From positions 30,757,090 to 30,821,089 of the forward strand of contig CM060180.1 in the NCBI GenBank assembly GCA_030549775.1: a stretch of DNA of 64,000 bases, written 5' to 3'. Below are positions 35,961 through 47,790 of this stretch, in pieces. This stretch comes from Tamarix chinensis. Its lineage: Eukaryota > Streptophyta > Magnoliopsida > Caryophyllales > Tamaricaceae. A model generated the notes under the pieces. It searched no databases, was not told the origin of the DNA, and was given only the letters and a program-made list of their open reading frames with translations. Numbering within the stretch: the stretch's first letter is position 1; every line of letters starts with the position of its first letter. The position numbers and the translations under genes were made by a program.

Positions 35961-37983
35961 GGATTGGATATTGTTAATACCATAAATAAGGGATCCCTGA
36001 CTTAACATGAATAAATAATCAAAATGATCATAATCACAAATTGGTTTGGATTTGCCGTTAGGAATAATGACACGGATGTTGAGTTATGAGCTATATTGTG
36101 AATCCTATGGAAATCAGTTTGAGGTTAGTTCTAGTTATCTTTACTTTGGAAATCATCCCTTGAGTGCTTGGGAGGTAAGTTTCATTTATAATTTGAATGT
36201 ATTGGTATGAAAAGCATGTGGCCTTGGTGATAGTGATTATTTAGTATGGTTATTATATTTGGTTATTGTAATACACCGTATTTTTGAAATCTAATTTTAT
36301 TAAGCCTAATGATTTTATTAGCGTAATTTGATGCAAATATCTAATTATTTTAATTTTGATTCGTTTTATGAATTTATCGACGATTTCGAATTCATATTTG
36401 AATTCAATTAATCGTGGTCGTTGCGAACCATTCTAGATAAATTCGTTCACGACCATGATTTTATTATATTCTTATGATTTCGATTTTTGGTTAAAATTAT
36501 GTATTCCCTTTCTTTCTCGTATTTTTATTTTTTATATTTTAGATTCGTTTTCGATTATAACTTCGTCGTGTGATTACGACTTTATTTTGGAGTTATATTT
36601 CGTTAACGAAATATATTATTTAAATTATAGAATTTCTTTTTAAATAGTTTAATTTATTTTAATGATTTTATCCATAGAAAATATTTCCGACTCTAAATTT
36701 ATCCGTTTTTGAAAATAGTTAATATTTTTGGGAAGTTTTAAATTTAAAATATTTATTTAAGAAGTTCTTTCCGAAATTAATTTTCTTCTGTTTTACACTT
36801 TTTGATTTGCGGAAAACTAATTTCGGAAATTGTTTAAATTAGTCTCGGTTTATTCGAATTTGACTTAAATATTTCATTATATACTTTTAAATAATTTTTC
36901 GAGGTCTTATAATATATTTTCGTAAATAATATAAATTTTTATGTTCGTTAGTAAATACTCCTAAAAATGTTTCTGAAATTCTTTATATAGCTTTTTATTA
37001 ATTTTAAGCGTTCGGATTATTTCAAAATAATTTTTGTTTAATAAATTTTAGATAAAATATTCCAATAATAATTTATAAATATTTAGTATTTTATTTTATG
37101 TATCTTTGTATTTAAGAAAAAAAAACCTATAATTTAATAAACCTCGTTTATTTAGGATAAATTAGCTCTTAAACTTATCTAATTTAATTATGTTGAGGAG
37201 TTTACCTTTTAAGTTTATTTAATTGTTTTGTGGATTTTGAGTATATAAAATTTAGAGGTGAATATTGAATAAATTAAACTAGATAATTTGTTATTCTGTC
37301 AACTCATTTTATTTAAATAAGGTTCAAACCAATATTTTTCTAAAAGCTACCTTTTTAAACTAATATAATAAGATATATTAAGCTAAATTACTAAAATTTT
37401 AATTATCTACCAAAAATACTATAACTCACCCCATAAGTCATTTTAATTATTTTCTTCCCTAATTATTTTCCTTAATCCCTTTTTTCTCCCTTATTTTCCC
37501 TTTTCTTTTCCCTTCCTCCTTTCTTCCTTCTCCCCCCCGACTGGGCCAGCCCGTCGGCCCACATCACCCCTGGCCTCTCGCGCAACAGGGCCGCCCTGTT
37601 TCTGCTTTGCCCGAACCGCCTGACTGGTCACCCCTTCTTTTTCTTTTCTCCCCTAGACCGACCGGTCCAGCCCCCTTTCCCTTTACTCCTTCCCCACGCG
37701 TGACCAGCAAATCGCCGCCCTCCCCTGCTACGCCGACCGACCTCCTACGCCGCCTGCACGCCTTCTCCCTCTCTTCCTGACCATCCATATGTCCTTCCTC
37801 GACCAACCGACCACCCCCACCCCTCACGCAGGCTTGCTCCCGCCCCCTTCCTTTTTCCCGACCAACCAACAAGTCTGCCATGGCAGACCCGCGTCGACCT
37901 GCCACCGCCGGCCGGCGTGCCCAAATTCCCGCCTGCCCTACCTTCCTCTGTCCCCTCTCTCAATACTCCCCCATTTTTGAGTC

Positions 37984-37991
37984 TATAAATA
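37984..37991 (+). promoter_or_regulatory. TATA box of L6
   Basis: TATAAATACCCCC at 1717 bp from the element start, followed by a C-rich leader homologous to that of L11. Equivalent boxes are at 50894 (L10), 55908 (L11) and, on minus, 61106-61115 (L9). Confidence 0.65.
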
Positions 37992-38479
37992 CCCCCAGGA
38001 GTCCAGCATCGGGTTCTTTCGAAACCGCAGCCCAGAAACCACCTTGCGCCATCCCTGTTTCAGACAGCCACCCCATCTCCGCCACCCGATCCACCCACGA
38101 AACTCTCCCTTGCATCACCCTCCACCAACCTAGGCCTCCCTCACCCCTTGGTTTGCTCTACACAAGCCACCCCGACCGTGCAAAGACTCTTCCCGATCAG
38201 CCTTGCTTCGAGCCCCGCCGCCCTTCTCACCACCGCCCACCACCGGTGCCGCCACTTCCAGCGCCCCTTGCCTTCCAAAACAACCAGGGGAGTTTCCTCC
38301 ACCTCCCCATACCTTTCTCCTCTTCTTTTCTCCTCCCTCCACCACTTCTCCACCTCTCTTCTCCCCCATCATCGCCGCTGCCGCCGCTGTGCGCCGCCAC
38401 CTGTGCCACCAGCACCCCTAGGTGGTCCTCTGAACTCCCCAGCCCCTAAACCCTCTTATACTAATGCTAATTATTTTTA

Positions 38480-38689
38480 GTATTATTGTTAGTATTATAC
38501 TTAATGTTGTTATTATTATTATTATTATTATTATTAATACTATTACTATTATTATTATCTCTGCCATTTAACCCAACTTTAGAATATTTATCACTATTAT
38601 TGTCATTTTAATGGCCTATAACTTTAGTATCCCTATTTTAACACCATTATTATTAGTATTTTTAGTATTAGTATTATTGTTACTATTAC

Positions 38690-38725
<36 letters not shown>

Positions 38726-38840
38726 TGTTAGTAGTATTAGTATAATACTAACCTTACTAGCACTACTATTATTACCATTATTAGTAACATTCTAATACCA
38801 TTAATAATATAAGTATTATTATAATTACTTTAAATTGTTG
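38480..38840. repeat. ATT/AGT-type trinucleotide tract in L6
   Basis: Pure (ATT)n runs at about 38504-38534 and 38688-38723 are embedded in impure TTATTAGTA-like sequence, between the C-rich leader and the mini-exon. Confidence 0.85.
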
Positions 38841-39025
38841 TATCTATCAAGACCTATCTTTGGTTAGTAGTAGCACGATTAACTACCTTAAGAATAATAA
38901 CCCTACTTTTACTTATAAAGGTAATATCATTATTTTAGCCCTAATGGTAAGTTATGATAAGGGTAAGGTAGAAAGAATAGTTTTTTGGTTAGAGGGAAGT
39001 TAATCCATAGTTTTCCCTCTTATAG

Positions 39026-39087
39026 GCAAATCAAGTCAAAACCCGGAGGAGGCGTAGGAACGTGCTCCAAGACCGGTGTCGTATTAG
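39026..39087 (+). other. Mini-exon-like conserved block of L6 (62 bp)
   Basis: Preceded by TTTTCCCTCTTATAG and followed by GTAAGG, exactly as a 62 bp exon would be. The core GGCGTAGGAACGTGCTCCAA is identical in L10 and nearly so in L11. The GGAG..CTCC arms can pair. The equivalent blocks are 62 bp in L11 and 66 bp in L9 and L10. Confidence 0.6.
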
Positions 39088-40247
39088 GTAAGGAGGTGGC
39101 TAAGGTCCCTACGTGTTATGTGACTTACATGCCTTGGATACTTTGTATATATATCATGTTCTGTTGTGTATCACATGATTGTCCTTAACGTGTTTTATGC
39201 GTAGCGCAGCTTGGAGTTAAGGTATGTGGTATGTGTTTTTCTTATGACATGAATGTGATATCCATATGTGGTGATTATGATGTGCTGTGACATGATGTAA
39301 CCCTCTAGGACATGCATACTAGGGTGATTATTATTATGACATGGAGATGAAAGGACAAAAAGAAATAAATGGGAAGTGAGTTGTTAAAGGGGGTATGAGG
39401 TTGACCAAAATAAATAAGAGATGAGAACTATGCATGGGAATTCTAGGGTTTGCATGGGAACTTCGAGAGTTTGCATGGGTTGGATAAAACTTGCATGGGG
39501 ATGATCGTTACGTGAGAAAAGTTGTATTAAGGTGTAAATAAGCTAAAGGGAGAGTTGTGGAGTGGTTGGAGACTTGGGATGAACAATAATACGTAGGTTG
39601 GTGTAAGGGTGTATAAGGGACCCGATTAGGGTTTTGGGAGAAAGTAGTAATCTGGAAAATGTGGAAGTAAAAATGATTAAGGGAGAGTGGAGTACGGGTT
39701 AAGAATGGAAATTGTTGTATAAGGGGTGATTATGGGTGTCATGGGAGAGAAGAGATATTAGGTGAAAAGGAGAGGGGTTACTTGTGGGAGAAGAAAGGCG
39801 ATTAGGGTTGAAGTGGCCAACTAGGGTTTTTCGGTCACATGTGGAATCGAGGGGTAAAGCGATATGATTAGGGATTGGGTCTAAGTGAGATGAGGTGTGG
39901 GACGATAAATGGAGTAATGGTAGTATAAGTGAGAGAAAGTTGGGCCACATAGGTCCAATTAGGGTTTTCAAGGGAAAACCCTAGAGGGAGATAACATGTG
40001 GAGTGGATGTCACGAGGTGTTGGGCCTTAACCCACACCCTTAGGAGTTGGTTTTCATTATGTGTAAGCGTAAAGGGGAATGGATATCGAGGTTTGATAAG
40101 GGGCACAAGAGTCCCAAGATATGGGACGAGCCCTCCTGAGAGGATAAGTGTGGATATAGTTAGCCATACATGTCAAGGGTAAATACTTTCAAATAAGATA
40201 TGTTAAGACACTAATCACTTAAAGAGGAAGATGTTGAGCCTGACCCA

Positions 40248-40540
40248 GACCGGTCCACCGGCGAATAATAGTGGTAGGGTCGGGGTGCCCTACATGACCG
40301 GTCCACCGGCTATAATAGTGGGGGATTTCGTGCTCAACAAACCGAATGTAATAATGATAAGACATGGGAAAGAAACAAAGTAATTACAGTGAAACATCAT
40401 GTGAGTTAGGGCCAGACCGGTCCACCGGCGAATAATAGTGGCCAGGAGCGTTTTGCCCTGCATGACCGGTCCACTGGCTATAATAGTGGCCAGGCGCGTT
40501 TTACCCTGCATAACTGGTCCACCGGCTATAATAGTGGGGT
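40248..40540 (+). repeat. Hairpin-forming tandem repeats of L6, 48-49 bp period
   Basis: Unit starts (GACCGGTCC or a variant) fall at 40248, 40296, 40415, 40464 and 40512, in two blocks. Each unit has CCACCGGCTATAATAGTGG (CCAC/GTGG arms) followed by a second inverted pair such as TAGGG..CCCTA or CAGG..CCTG. The last unit of each block ends in GTGGGG followed by a spacer. Confidence 0.85.
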
Positions 40541-41077
40541 TTCCGCACTCACCTGAATTGATAAAGATTATGATGTGAATCGACTCTATATTTACCAGAA
40601 ATCTAAAGAATAAGTATATCCGGACTGTAGCTAGCCTTTACCATCTATTTTTACTACATGTTGCTCACGCGATTATGCCATGTATACTATGTTGTGTGTT
40701 TTGTATGTTGGCCTTAGCACATCTGTTACCTTACTCGGTATTGGACCCGTACTGATACTACCTTGGTTGATTGGGTCATGTGATGATCCACTGATGGTGG
40801 GGAGCAGACCTCTTGTGCAGGTTTAAGATCAGGTACTGTTTTGGGGTGGAAGGCTTGACTTGAGTGAGTAGGCGATCTGGATATTGATTCTTTGGGATTT
40901 GTTTTGTTTAGCTGTATTTTGTATTACGTTTCCCGTTTTGAAAAACGTATTCTGGGGTTGTAATCCTAAATCGTATTCTAACTTCTGTTTGACTTATACC
41001 TTATTAATGATTTATGTTAAATGTCGTCTTGCGTTTTATGATACTTCGTACTTAACATTGATCAGATTTAGCCTTAG

Positions 41078-41123
41078 CACTTAGTACTAGAACGGTAGGA
41101 GTGAACCGGTCTGGTACTAAGTG
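41078..41123 (+). other. Terminal hairpin of L6
   Basis: CACTTAGTACTAG and CTGGTACTAAGTG pair over 13 bp (12 Watson-Crick, one U-G on the plus strand) around a 20-base loop, 98 bp from the GTGTTACA end. Confidence 0.75.
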
Positions 41124-41707
41124 TGGCGGTAACGTCCCCGAGTTTACAATTTTATCCTTCGCTTCCGCTAAACCTTTGATTTAAACGAAATTTTTCAGGA
41201 GTGAATTTTGGGGGTGTTACAGTTATCGCGTGTATGTTTCAATATTTATGGACCATGTTCTTCTATAATACCTTTATATATATATATATTCCATGTGATA
41301 TTTTCATGTTTAGTTTTGTATAGTGGATTGCTCAGTATTGTTGTGCTGATGTGTTCCATTTCATGGTTCTCTATTTATTCAATGAGCAGTGGTGACTTTG
41401 CAGGAATGTTTGATGGTACTCGCTAATTTAATACTTCTATTATGTTGCTTACGGTGAGTGTGATCGGGTTGATTTAGAGCTAGCATCCAGAATCTTTGTC
41501 TCTTGAGACTTTTATATCCTTTTTTATTTATACATGCATCTTGAGCCCACACCTGATTCCTAAGTAAGTGATTAATTTTACCTTGCACCCTGTGTAGACT
41601 AGGTATAGTGCAATACTCCATTTTTAAAGCCTTAATTACAAACCAATAATTATGTGTAGTAGTTCTTATAATTATTGTAGGGTATTTTGTATTAAATATA
41701 TTATTGA

Positions 41708-41712
41708 TATAT

Positions 41713-41743
<31 letters not shown>
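41708..41743. repeat. (TTA)n microsatellite in L7
   Basis: About eleven ATT units near the start of L7. Confidence 0.95.
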
Positions 41744-43094
41744 GCCATATTAGATATAAAATTTAATTAGGTAAAACTTTATTAGAGAGTTGATTATTAA
41801 ATTTCAATCCTAAGTTAGATCTTAACCGGTATCCATTACATTGTGAAAATTCTATTCTAGTATCTTTATATTTTATCCTGGTTACTCACCTAAATAATTA
41901 CCCTAGCTTACTATATTTTCTTAACTTTTGCTCCATTCCTTCCCCCACGTAAATCTGCACACATCATACCCTACACCACACCTCTCTCTCTCTCTCTCTC
42001 CTATGTTTCCCTCCCCTTATTTTGCTCGACGACACCCTGCACACCATCCTCTTCTTAAACCCTTCAAATTTCCCCATTTTTGTTTCGTGCATTAACTCCC
42101 TAACAGCTTGCACTTTCTCCCCTCCTTCTCCTAATCTCCCTCAACCAAAAAAAGAATCTCATTGTTTTGCCTTGTTTCTCTATATTCGTCCCTCACCTTC
42201 ACCATTTCTGTTGCAACACACTCCAACCTTGACCAAATTAATTTATCTTCAGTAACTCCCACCTATCCCTCATCCTCAGCTTTAGAAAATCCTACTTAAA
42301 CCACCCCAACACCAACCCAAAACCTCACAAAAACACACTCCAAATCACTCGCCCAAATTCACCGTAGCGAACCCCTCCACCTTCGTTCGAACACCAACCA
42401 CCACCTTCAACCAAAACTATTGTAGCTCCTTACCTTATTGCATATACTTCCACCAAACCTTGACACAATTAGGGTTTTAAGGGCATTTTGGTAATTTTAA
42501 CCTAATGTGTATTTTAAGGATCAATGGATATTAGGATAGCCTTATACTTCTGATAGGCTAACCTTAATGTTGAATTGGCTTGATATGGACCAATGACCTT
42601 AGGGTTTACCTTAATAAATATAAATAGAAGGAAGAAATAGTTAAATATGGAGATGACAATTGTTGTGCAGTATGTGACATCTGTGATCACTTCATAAAAT
42701 ATTAATACTTAAAGTGAAATACCTCAAGTTGGGAATGGTTGCTCTCTGGAATTCGTTACCTTAGAAATGAGGTGTTAAACCTCAATTGTTTTTGTTCACT
42801 AGTGTGTTGATGTGCCCTCTTAAGGCCTATTCTACTCTATGGGTGAATTACGGGTCCTATAGGGGGTATCGACACTTAAGGATTAGTTGACTGAGGTTGG
42901 AGGATACCGTGTTGCCTTCTTGAGCTCGTATAACTAGGTGTACCACTGTGTCTCTAGGTTCATGAGTAAGGGTATTTTTTTTACCTTCGGGTGCCAATAT
43001 GACCAAATATTCCTCAGTGCCTCTAGGTTGATTGTATCCCCCTTGAGTAACTAAAATTGGAAGTAACTATTGTGAAAGAAAATAAAAAGAATTA

Positions 43095-43505
43095 TTTTGA
43101 ATTTGTTGATTTGGTAATCACCTTATTGTCCTACCTTAGTTTTGGAATTGTTTTGGATTTGTTAGTTTAATAGTCGCCTTGGTACCCTACATTAGTTTTC
43201 AAATTATCTTGGATTTGTTGGTTTGGTAATCACCTTAGTGACCTACCCTGTTATTTGGAATTGATTTGGATTTTTTGGTTTGGTAGTTGCCTTAGTGCCC
43301 TACCTTGGTATTTTGAATTGATTTATATTTGTTGGTTTAGTAGTTGCCTTAATTCCCTACCTTGGTATTTAAAATTGTTTTGGATTTGTTAGCTTGGTAG
43401 TCACATCAATGCCCTACCTTGGTCTTGGAATTGAATTTGATGTGTTGTTCTGGTAGTTTCCTTAGTTTTCTACCCTAGTATTTGGAAATTTATTTGATTA
43501 ATCGG
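43095..43505 (+). repeat. Seven-copy 56-57 bp tandem repeat in L7
   Basis: Equivalent points (GGTAGTNNCC) fall at 43113, 43169, 43225, 43282, 43339, 43396 and 43452. The unit is about TTGGTTTGGTAGTTGCCTTA followed by GTGCCCTACCTTGGTATTTGGAATTGATTTGGAT. It has no visible relation to the 31 bp or 48 bp units but lies at the same distance (0.8-1.2 kb) from the TGTTACA end. Confidence 0.88.
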
Positions 43506-44274
43506 ATATGTCTATTATACCTTGAGATGATGTGAAGTGAACTAATATATTTTACTATTGAGCTTGAGACTTGATGTTATATATATTATTCTATAATTAT
43601 TGCATGTGGTTTTAGTACATAATTTGTGCTCCAGTATGATTTTAGATTTTTGTGTGACTATGTACACTATGGGTGTGCTATCTATTGTGAAATGTTGTGA
43701 TTTATTCAGTATGAAAAAGTCGTACTAATACTACTTTTGCATATAACTACGTGAAGGATATGAAGTGTCTTTAGGCATATTATAGTAACAAGGAAGAGTC
43801 CCCTTATGAAGATATCCAATTTTTGGAGTAGGATTTTAGGTGTAAGAGTTAAGACAAGCCGGTGTTATACCTTTGGGTACCTGTTTTTGAGATGTAATCG
43901 TTTTTTCTTCTAACTCTTATGTCCTTGGTGATTATAATTTCCATTATTATATGGAGTACATTATCCATAACTTTTATTTATGTATTGCCTCTCATTTCTG
44001 CTAGTTTTATTTTGGTTGTGATTTATTTTAGTCTTAGCACTTGGCACGAGAAAGGTAGAGAAACCAGACTTATAGTTAGTGTGGTAGTAACATCCAATAA
44101 TTTGGTAATTAATGCTTTCATAAAATGAAATTTTTATGTAGTAAAAAAGGGGTTCTACATATAGGGAGTGCTTCCTCTATGTTGTATGTGGTGTAATACC
44201 ATTGCATTTGTGTATTTTGGCTTCAAAAAAACTCATTTTAAAAAAAATATTTCATAAATTTTAGGGGTGTTACA

Positions 44275-46395
44275 TGTAACACTACATCACTTTACTTACT
44301 CATTGTCATATCACTTTTCTTTATATTACACTTGTTTTATCAGGTGAGATACTATTTATCATTATTACATGAAATATCGAGTATTACCAAATTCATTCCA
44401 ATATTTGTTACTATTTAAAACACTTATAAATGTATCATGGTTATTCAAATCAAACATTTTATAATCACATGAAGCAAAGATAAGACATAAAGCAAGACAA
44501 CACACACAATAGATACACTACATAAGTGAAAAAACCATAATGTCATCAACTTATAACTTTATCCATAAAACTCATCAAATCACCAAAATTGACACAATTG
44601 TCCAATACATCATGCTCGTCAATATATCTAGATATCAGGTTTAAACTCTAATATTTTGTACATAAAAAACCGGTTACACCCCTAGGTTTGTTAATCCCAT
44701 TTTAAGTAATTTTCATATAATATTAACCTATGTGTTAACCAGATTAATCCAAACTAATCAAAAATCACCCACACAACCTTAATTTTTCAAAATTAATACA
44801 AAATGACCATTTTGATCCTATGTCACTTAAACACCTAAAAAACTCTTATCAACACAACTTATTTCATACTCCACCAAACCCTATCTTTTAATATATCAAA
44901 TTTAGTGTAAGCCTTCAAGGGATATAGTGAAATAATTATTTTACACAAAAAATTACAAACTGATCTAAATTCCCTTATGGCCATAGACCATCTAAAATCC
45001 ACAAAAGTTCCACATATTCCAAAATTTACGAAAATCACAAACAACCACCCATACTTTAGTAACTTTCCAAAAAACTAGTTAGGCTCAACAACACAAAATC
45101 CTAGAGCACTCTAAACCCTAGGGATGAAACACCTTAAAATTTTAAAAATTACCTAATCTAATTTAAATCTAATAATTTACAAACTTAATAAAATAATCAA
45201 TTATACTAACACACTTGAGATTTTATAGCAAAACCTAACAACGTTTAATATATATAAATTTCAAATAAAAAAATATAAAAATCATGAGAAAATGAGCTTA
45301 ATGTATAGTATATGAGTAAAAGTTAAAAATAATCCTAAACATGATTTCTAACAACAAAATATGCTAACATAAAAATTCATAAGAATAACATATAACACCA
45401 AAGCCCTAATCTAGAGACATGTATACTTACCAAAGGCTACACTAATTTCTTAGCAAATAATAATCCTAGAAACTTATTCCAATCACCTTGATCACCTAAT
45501 AGGATAGTTAATAAGGTTAGGAAAAAGTAATAAAGATTCACAAAGGATAAGTAAGGGAGTAAGGGAAGTATTAAGGGAGAACTAAGGTGTTGATCGGTTG
45601 TGGAATAGTGGTGCATGATGAAGGGAGATACATGAAGTGTGGATGCAGGTTATGGTGACGTGCATGAGGTTTTCACACAATAAGGGGGGACTTGCGTGAG
45701 ATGTGAAAGCAGGGTGAATGTGGATGCATGAATAGGGGTGAAAGGGAGATGGAGTTGTGTTAGGTGGTGGAGTGGTTGTGTGAGAAGTGGGCGTAACTAG
45801 TGAGTGTGTGGTGTGAATGAATGACAACCATGGGGGTTCTACATGAGTTGGTGATGCAAGGTGTGATAGTTTTGCATGTGTGGTTGATGTTGGAAGGTGT
45901 TTGTGTGAGGAAATGTTGCACAATGTATGTTTACCATAATGAAAACTATGGCGAACTAGTGGGATAAGGAAGAAGAAGAACTGGGGGTGGTTTAACAAGT
46001 GGAGAAACTTGCGAAATCCAAGAATGAGGGGCATAACTAGGTTGCGAGTTAATCAATAGAGAGGGAGAGGTAAACAAAGTTAGGTTGAGTGAAGAGAAAA
46101 GGAAGCGTGGGGGAGATCCTTGAGGGTTAAGACACACAATGGAGGTTAAAATTCGTAAAAGGGATGACACAAAAGGAAAAAAAGGGGTACGAGTGAGGAT
46201 GAGTAATCAACACTTGAATGGAAAAGGATGATGAGGTGAGAGGTTGGGGTTGAATGTATAATTAGGTATAGTTAGGGTAACTAAACTAGGAAAATAAAAA
46301 TAAGGTGATTAAGATGAGTTAAAGGTTAGGCGAGGATTAATAATTTAAGAGTGAAATAGTCAATGATTAATGTTAGAAAATTTTGAGATATTATA
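44275..46395 (-). mobile_element. Solo LTR-like element L8 (2.1 kb)
   Basis: It starts TGTAACACTACATCAC directly after the L7 terminus, so the junction reads GGTGTTACATGTAACACT. The end is GAGATATTATA, and the flanking 5-mers TTACA (44270-44274) and TTACG (46396-46400) match 4 of 5. It contains an AT-rich part with CACCCCTAGG and a G-rich block (45540-46260) with low-complexity minus-strand ORFs, but no recognisable repeat array. It is shorter than its relatives. Confidence 0.65.
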
Positions 46396-46400
46396 TTACG

Positions 46401-47100
46401 TGTTGGGAAAAAATATAGGTTACTCTTTTATAAAGAAATACTAGTTGTGCTTATGAAACATTCTTGACTCGATACCCACCGCTAGGGATATTCATAATAA
46501 GGTCCAAACCAAAAATGAAATAGTAATTTATGGTTTGATTTGGTTTATGATTTGATTTTGTATTCATAAAAATTGTTTGATTATAGGTTTGGAAATTAAT
46601 TGTGGTTTATAAATTGCAAATTATATATAATTTAAAATATATATATTTCATGTGTGAAAATGTAATTTTCAAGGAGAAATTATAACATATAACTCTATAA
46701 TTTCCCCCATTATATCATTGTACATATACATTAACTTTTTTCCAAAAATAATATGATGCAAAACGTGATATTAGTATTGAACAAGATATTATAGTTAGAA
46801 TTTTAGATTAATTATAAATTTATAAAAATATTTTATAGAGTTGTGGTTAAGTGGTAAAAATATAGTTTTTAATTATAAAATAAGTAATAAAATAAATATT
46901 AAAGCTCAGAAAGTATATATTGTAAACCAAAGCAAACCAAATCAAAGTATAAAATTATAATTTAACTTAGTTTATGATTTTGATAAAACGGTTTAAATTA
47001 GTAAATTTTTTTCATACTTATTATTTGGAAAACATACATTTACTCCATGGAAAACATATGTTTTCCAAATACTGCCACTACCCTCTCTTGTCTATTTAAC
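46401..47100. other. AT-rich sequence with probable MITE
   Basis: GGTCCAAACCAAAAATG and TTTGGTTTATGATTTG at 46498-46555 and TAAACCAAAGCAAACCAAATC at 46921-46945 suggest a decayed inverted-repeat element of about 500 bp. Borders were not determined. Confidence 0.4.
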
Positions 47101-47269
47101 TTTCTCTCACTCTCACCCTCTCATATCTCACTCATAGATTTTCTCATTCTCTCTCTCATCGGTCGGGCTCTCTCTCTTTTTTTAACCGATGACTAAAGTA
47201 TGTATTTTTTAGGGTTTAAGGGGACTGACAACACCTGATGCTTACGAGGAATGGAAAGAAACGACAAAA

Positions 47270-47790
47270 AGTGCCATTTATTGGGTGTAGGATCGATAGA
47301 GCATACTAGTCGGGTGATGAAGATAGGTCCATTATGGGAGCAATAGAACAATATGTATTTGGGGAAGTAGAATCATAGGCTAAAATTATCGTTGAATGGT
47401 GGGAGGGGAATAGGCATCGACTAAATATGTTGTTGGGTGGGGGAATGGAACAACAGAATTTTCCATTGGGGGAGGTAAGGGAACGATAGATTTTTCCATG
47501 GGGGGGGGAGGCATCAACAAAGTTTGCCATTGGGTGGGGCTCGTGGGGGTTATTGTGTTAATTATACCTAATTTGATCCATTATTAGATTTATTTATATT
47601 TTTATTAAATATGGTTATATGTTTATTAGATCCGCTTAATTTTGAACGACAAGAAATGTCACGGTAGGTGGAGCAGTATCGATGTCGTGGATGCGGGGAA
47701 GGAACGATAGAAAATGTCATGGATTGGGGGAATAAAACGATAGCGAATGCTAATCTAGGGGGAATGGGATCGACATATAATGTCGTAGGG
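47270..47790. repeat. Degenerate ~40 bp repeat (CGACAAAATTTGCCATTGGGGG)
   Basis: About ten variants of a unit made of (A/G)A(A/T)CGA(T/C)A(G/A)A followed by T(T/G)(T/C)CATGGG(T/G)GGGG occur with 35-50 bp spacing. A minus-strand ORF over it (47306-47530) shows the same repeat as peptide (SPPNGKFCCS-like), so that ORF is a by-product. It lies upstream of the PMD relic and may belong to the same mobile gene unit. Confidence 0.6.

Larger units (their letters stand above)
36267..41221 (+). mobile_element. Solo LTR L6 (4.96 kb), best preserved copy
   Basis: The ends are TGTAATACACC and GGGGGTGTTACA, and the flanking GTTAT (36262-36266 and 41222-41226) is a perfect 5 bp target duplication inside L5. 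It keeps many CpG sites, so it is likely the youngest copy. Sense order: AT-rich start; C-rich block 37480-38460 with TATAAATA at 37984; ATT-type repeats 38480-38840; mini-exon-like block 39026-39087; hairpin repeats 40248-40540; CAG acceptor-like site at 40820; terminal hairpin 41078-41123. No gag or pol coding sequence is present, so a solo LTR is the simplest reading; a full-length non-autonomous element is an alternative. Confidence 0.88.
32903..41640 (+). mobile_element. LTR L5, split by L6
   Basis: 32903-36266 plus 41227 to about 41640, some 3.8 kb without the inserted L6. The left part resembles the start of L4 (CCTAAATAAATTCTTAAATA, CTAGGTACCATAACC), followed by a C-rich block (33180-34010), AT-rich sequence, decayed hairpin units at 35650-35960 and landmarks shared with L4 near its end (CATCGCATGTATGTTTCAAT / ATCGCGTGTATGTTTCAATA, TATTCAATG(G/A)GCA). 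Both outer termini are decayed and no target duplication was established. 34430-34960 contains AAATTACC/GGTTAAATTACC variants repeating roughly every 45-60 bp. Confidence 0.65.
41676..44274 (+). mobile_element. LTR L7 (about 2.6 kb)
   Basis: The right end is TTAGGGGTGTTACA (44274) and the probable left end is TGTAGGGTATTTTG (41676). Contents: ATT tract (41708-41743), C-rich block with (CT)n (41940-42440), seven 56-57 bp repeats (43095-43505), hairpin-region relic (44035-44085) and terminus. The target duplication cannot be read, because L8 is inserted exactly at its right end and the left border is uncertain. It is non-coding. Confidence 0.65.

Noticed and set aside
37880..38449. 189-residue ORF (MADPRRPATAG...) in L6
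   Set aside because: Several overlapping ORFs in both strands occur in this GC-rich block, and no frame could be shown to be shared with the aligned L11 leader. Left as a question in the findings, not called a CDS.
47306..47530. Minus ORF with repeated PPNGKFCCS-like peptide
   Set aside because: It reflects the degenerate DNA repeat at 47270-47790; no sign of selection on the peptide.
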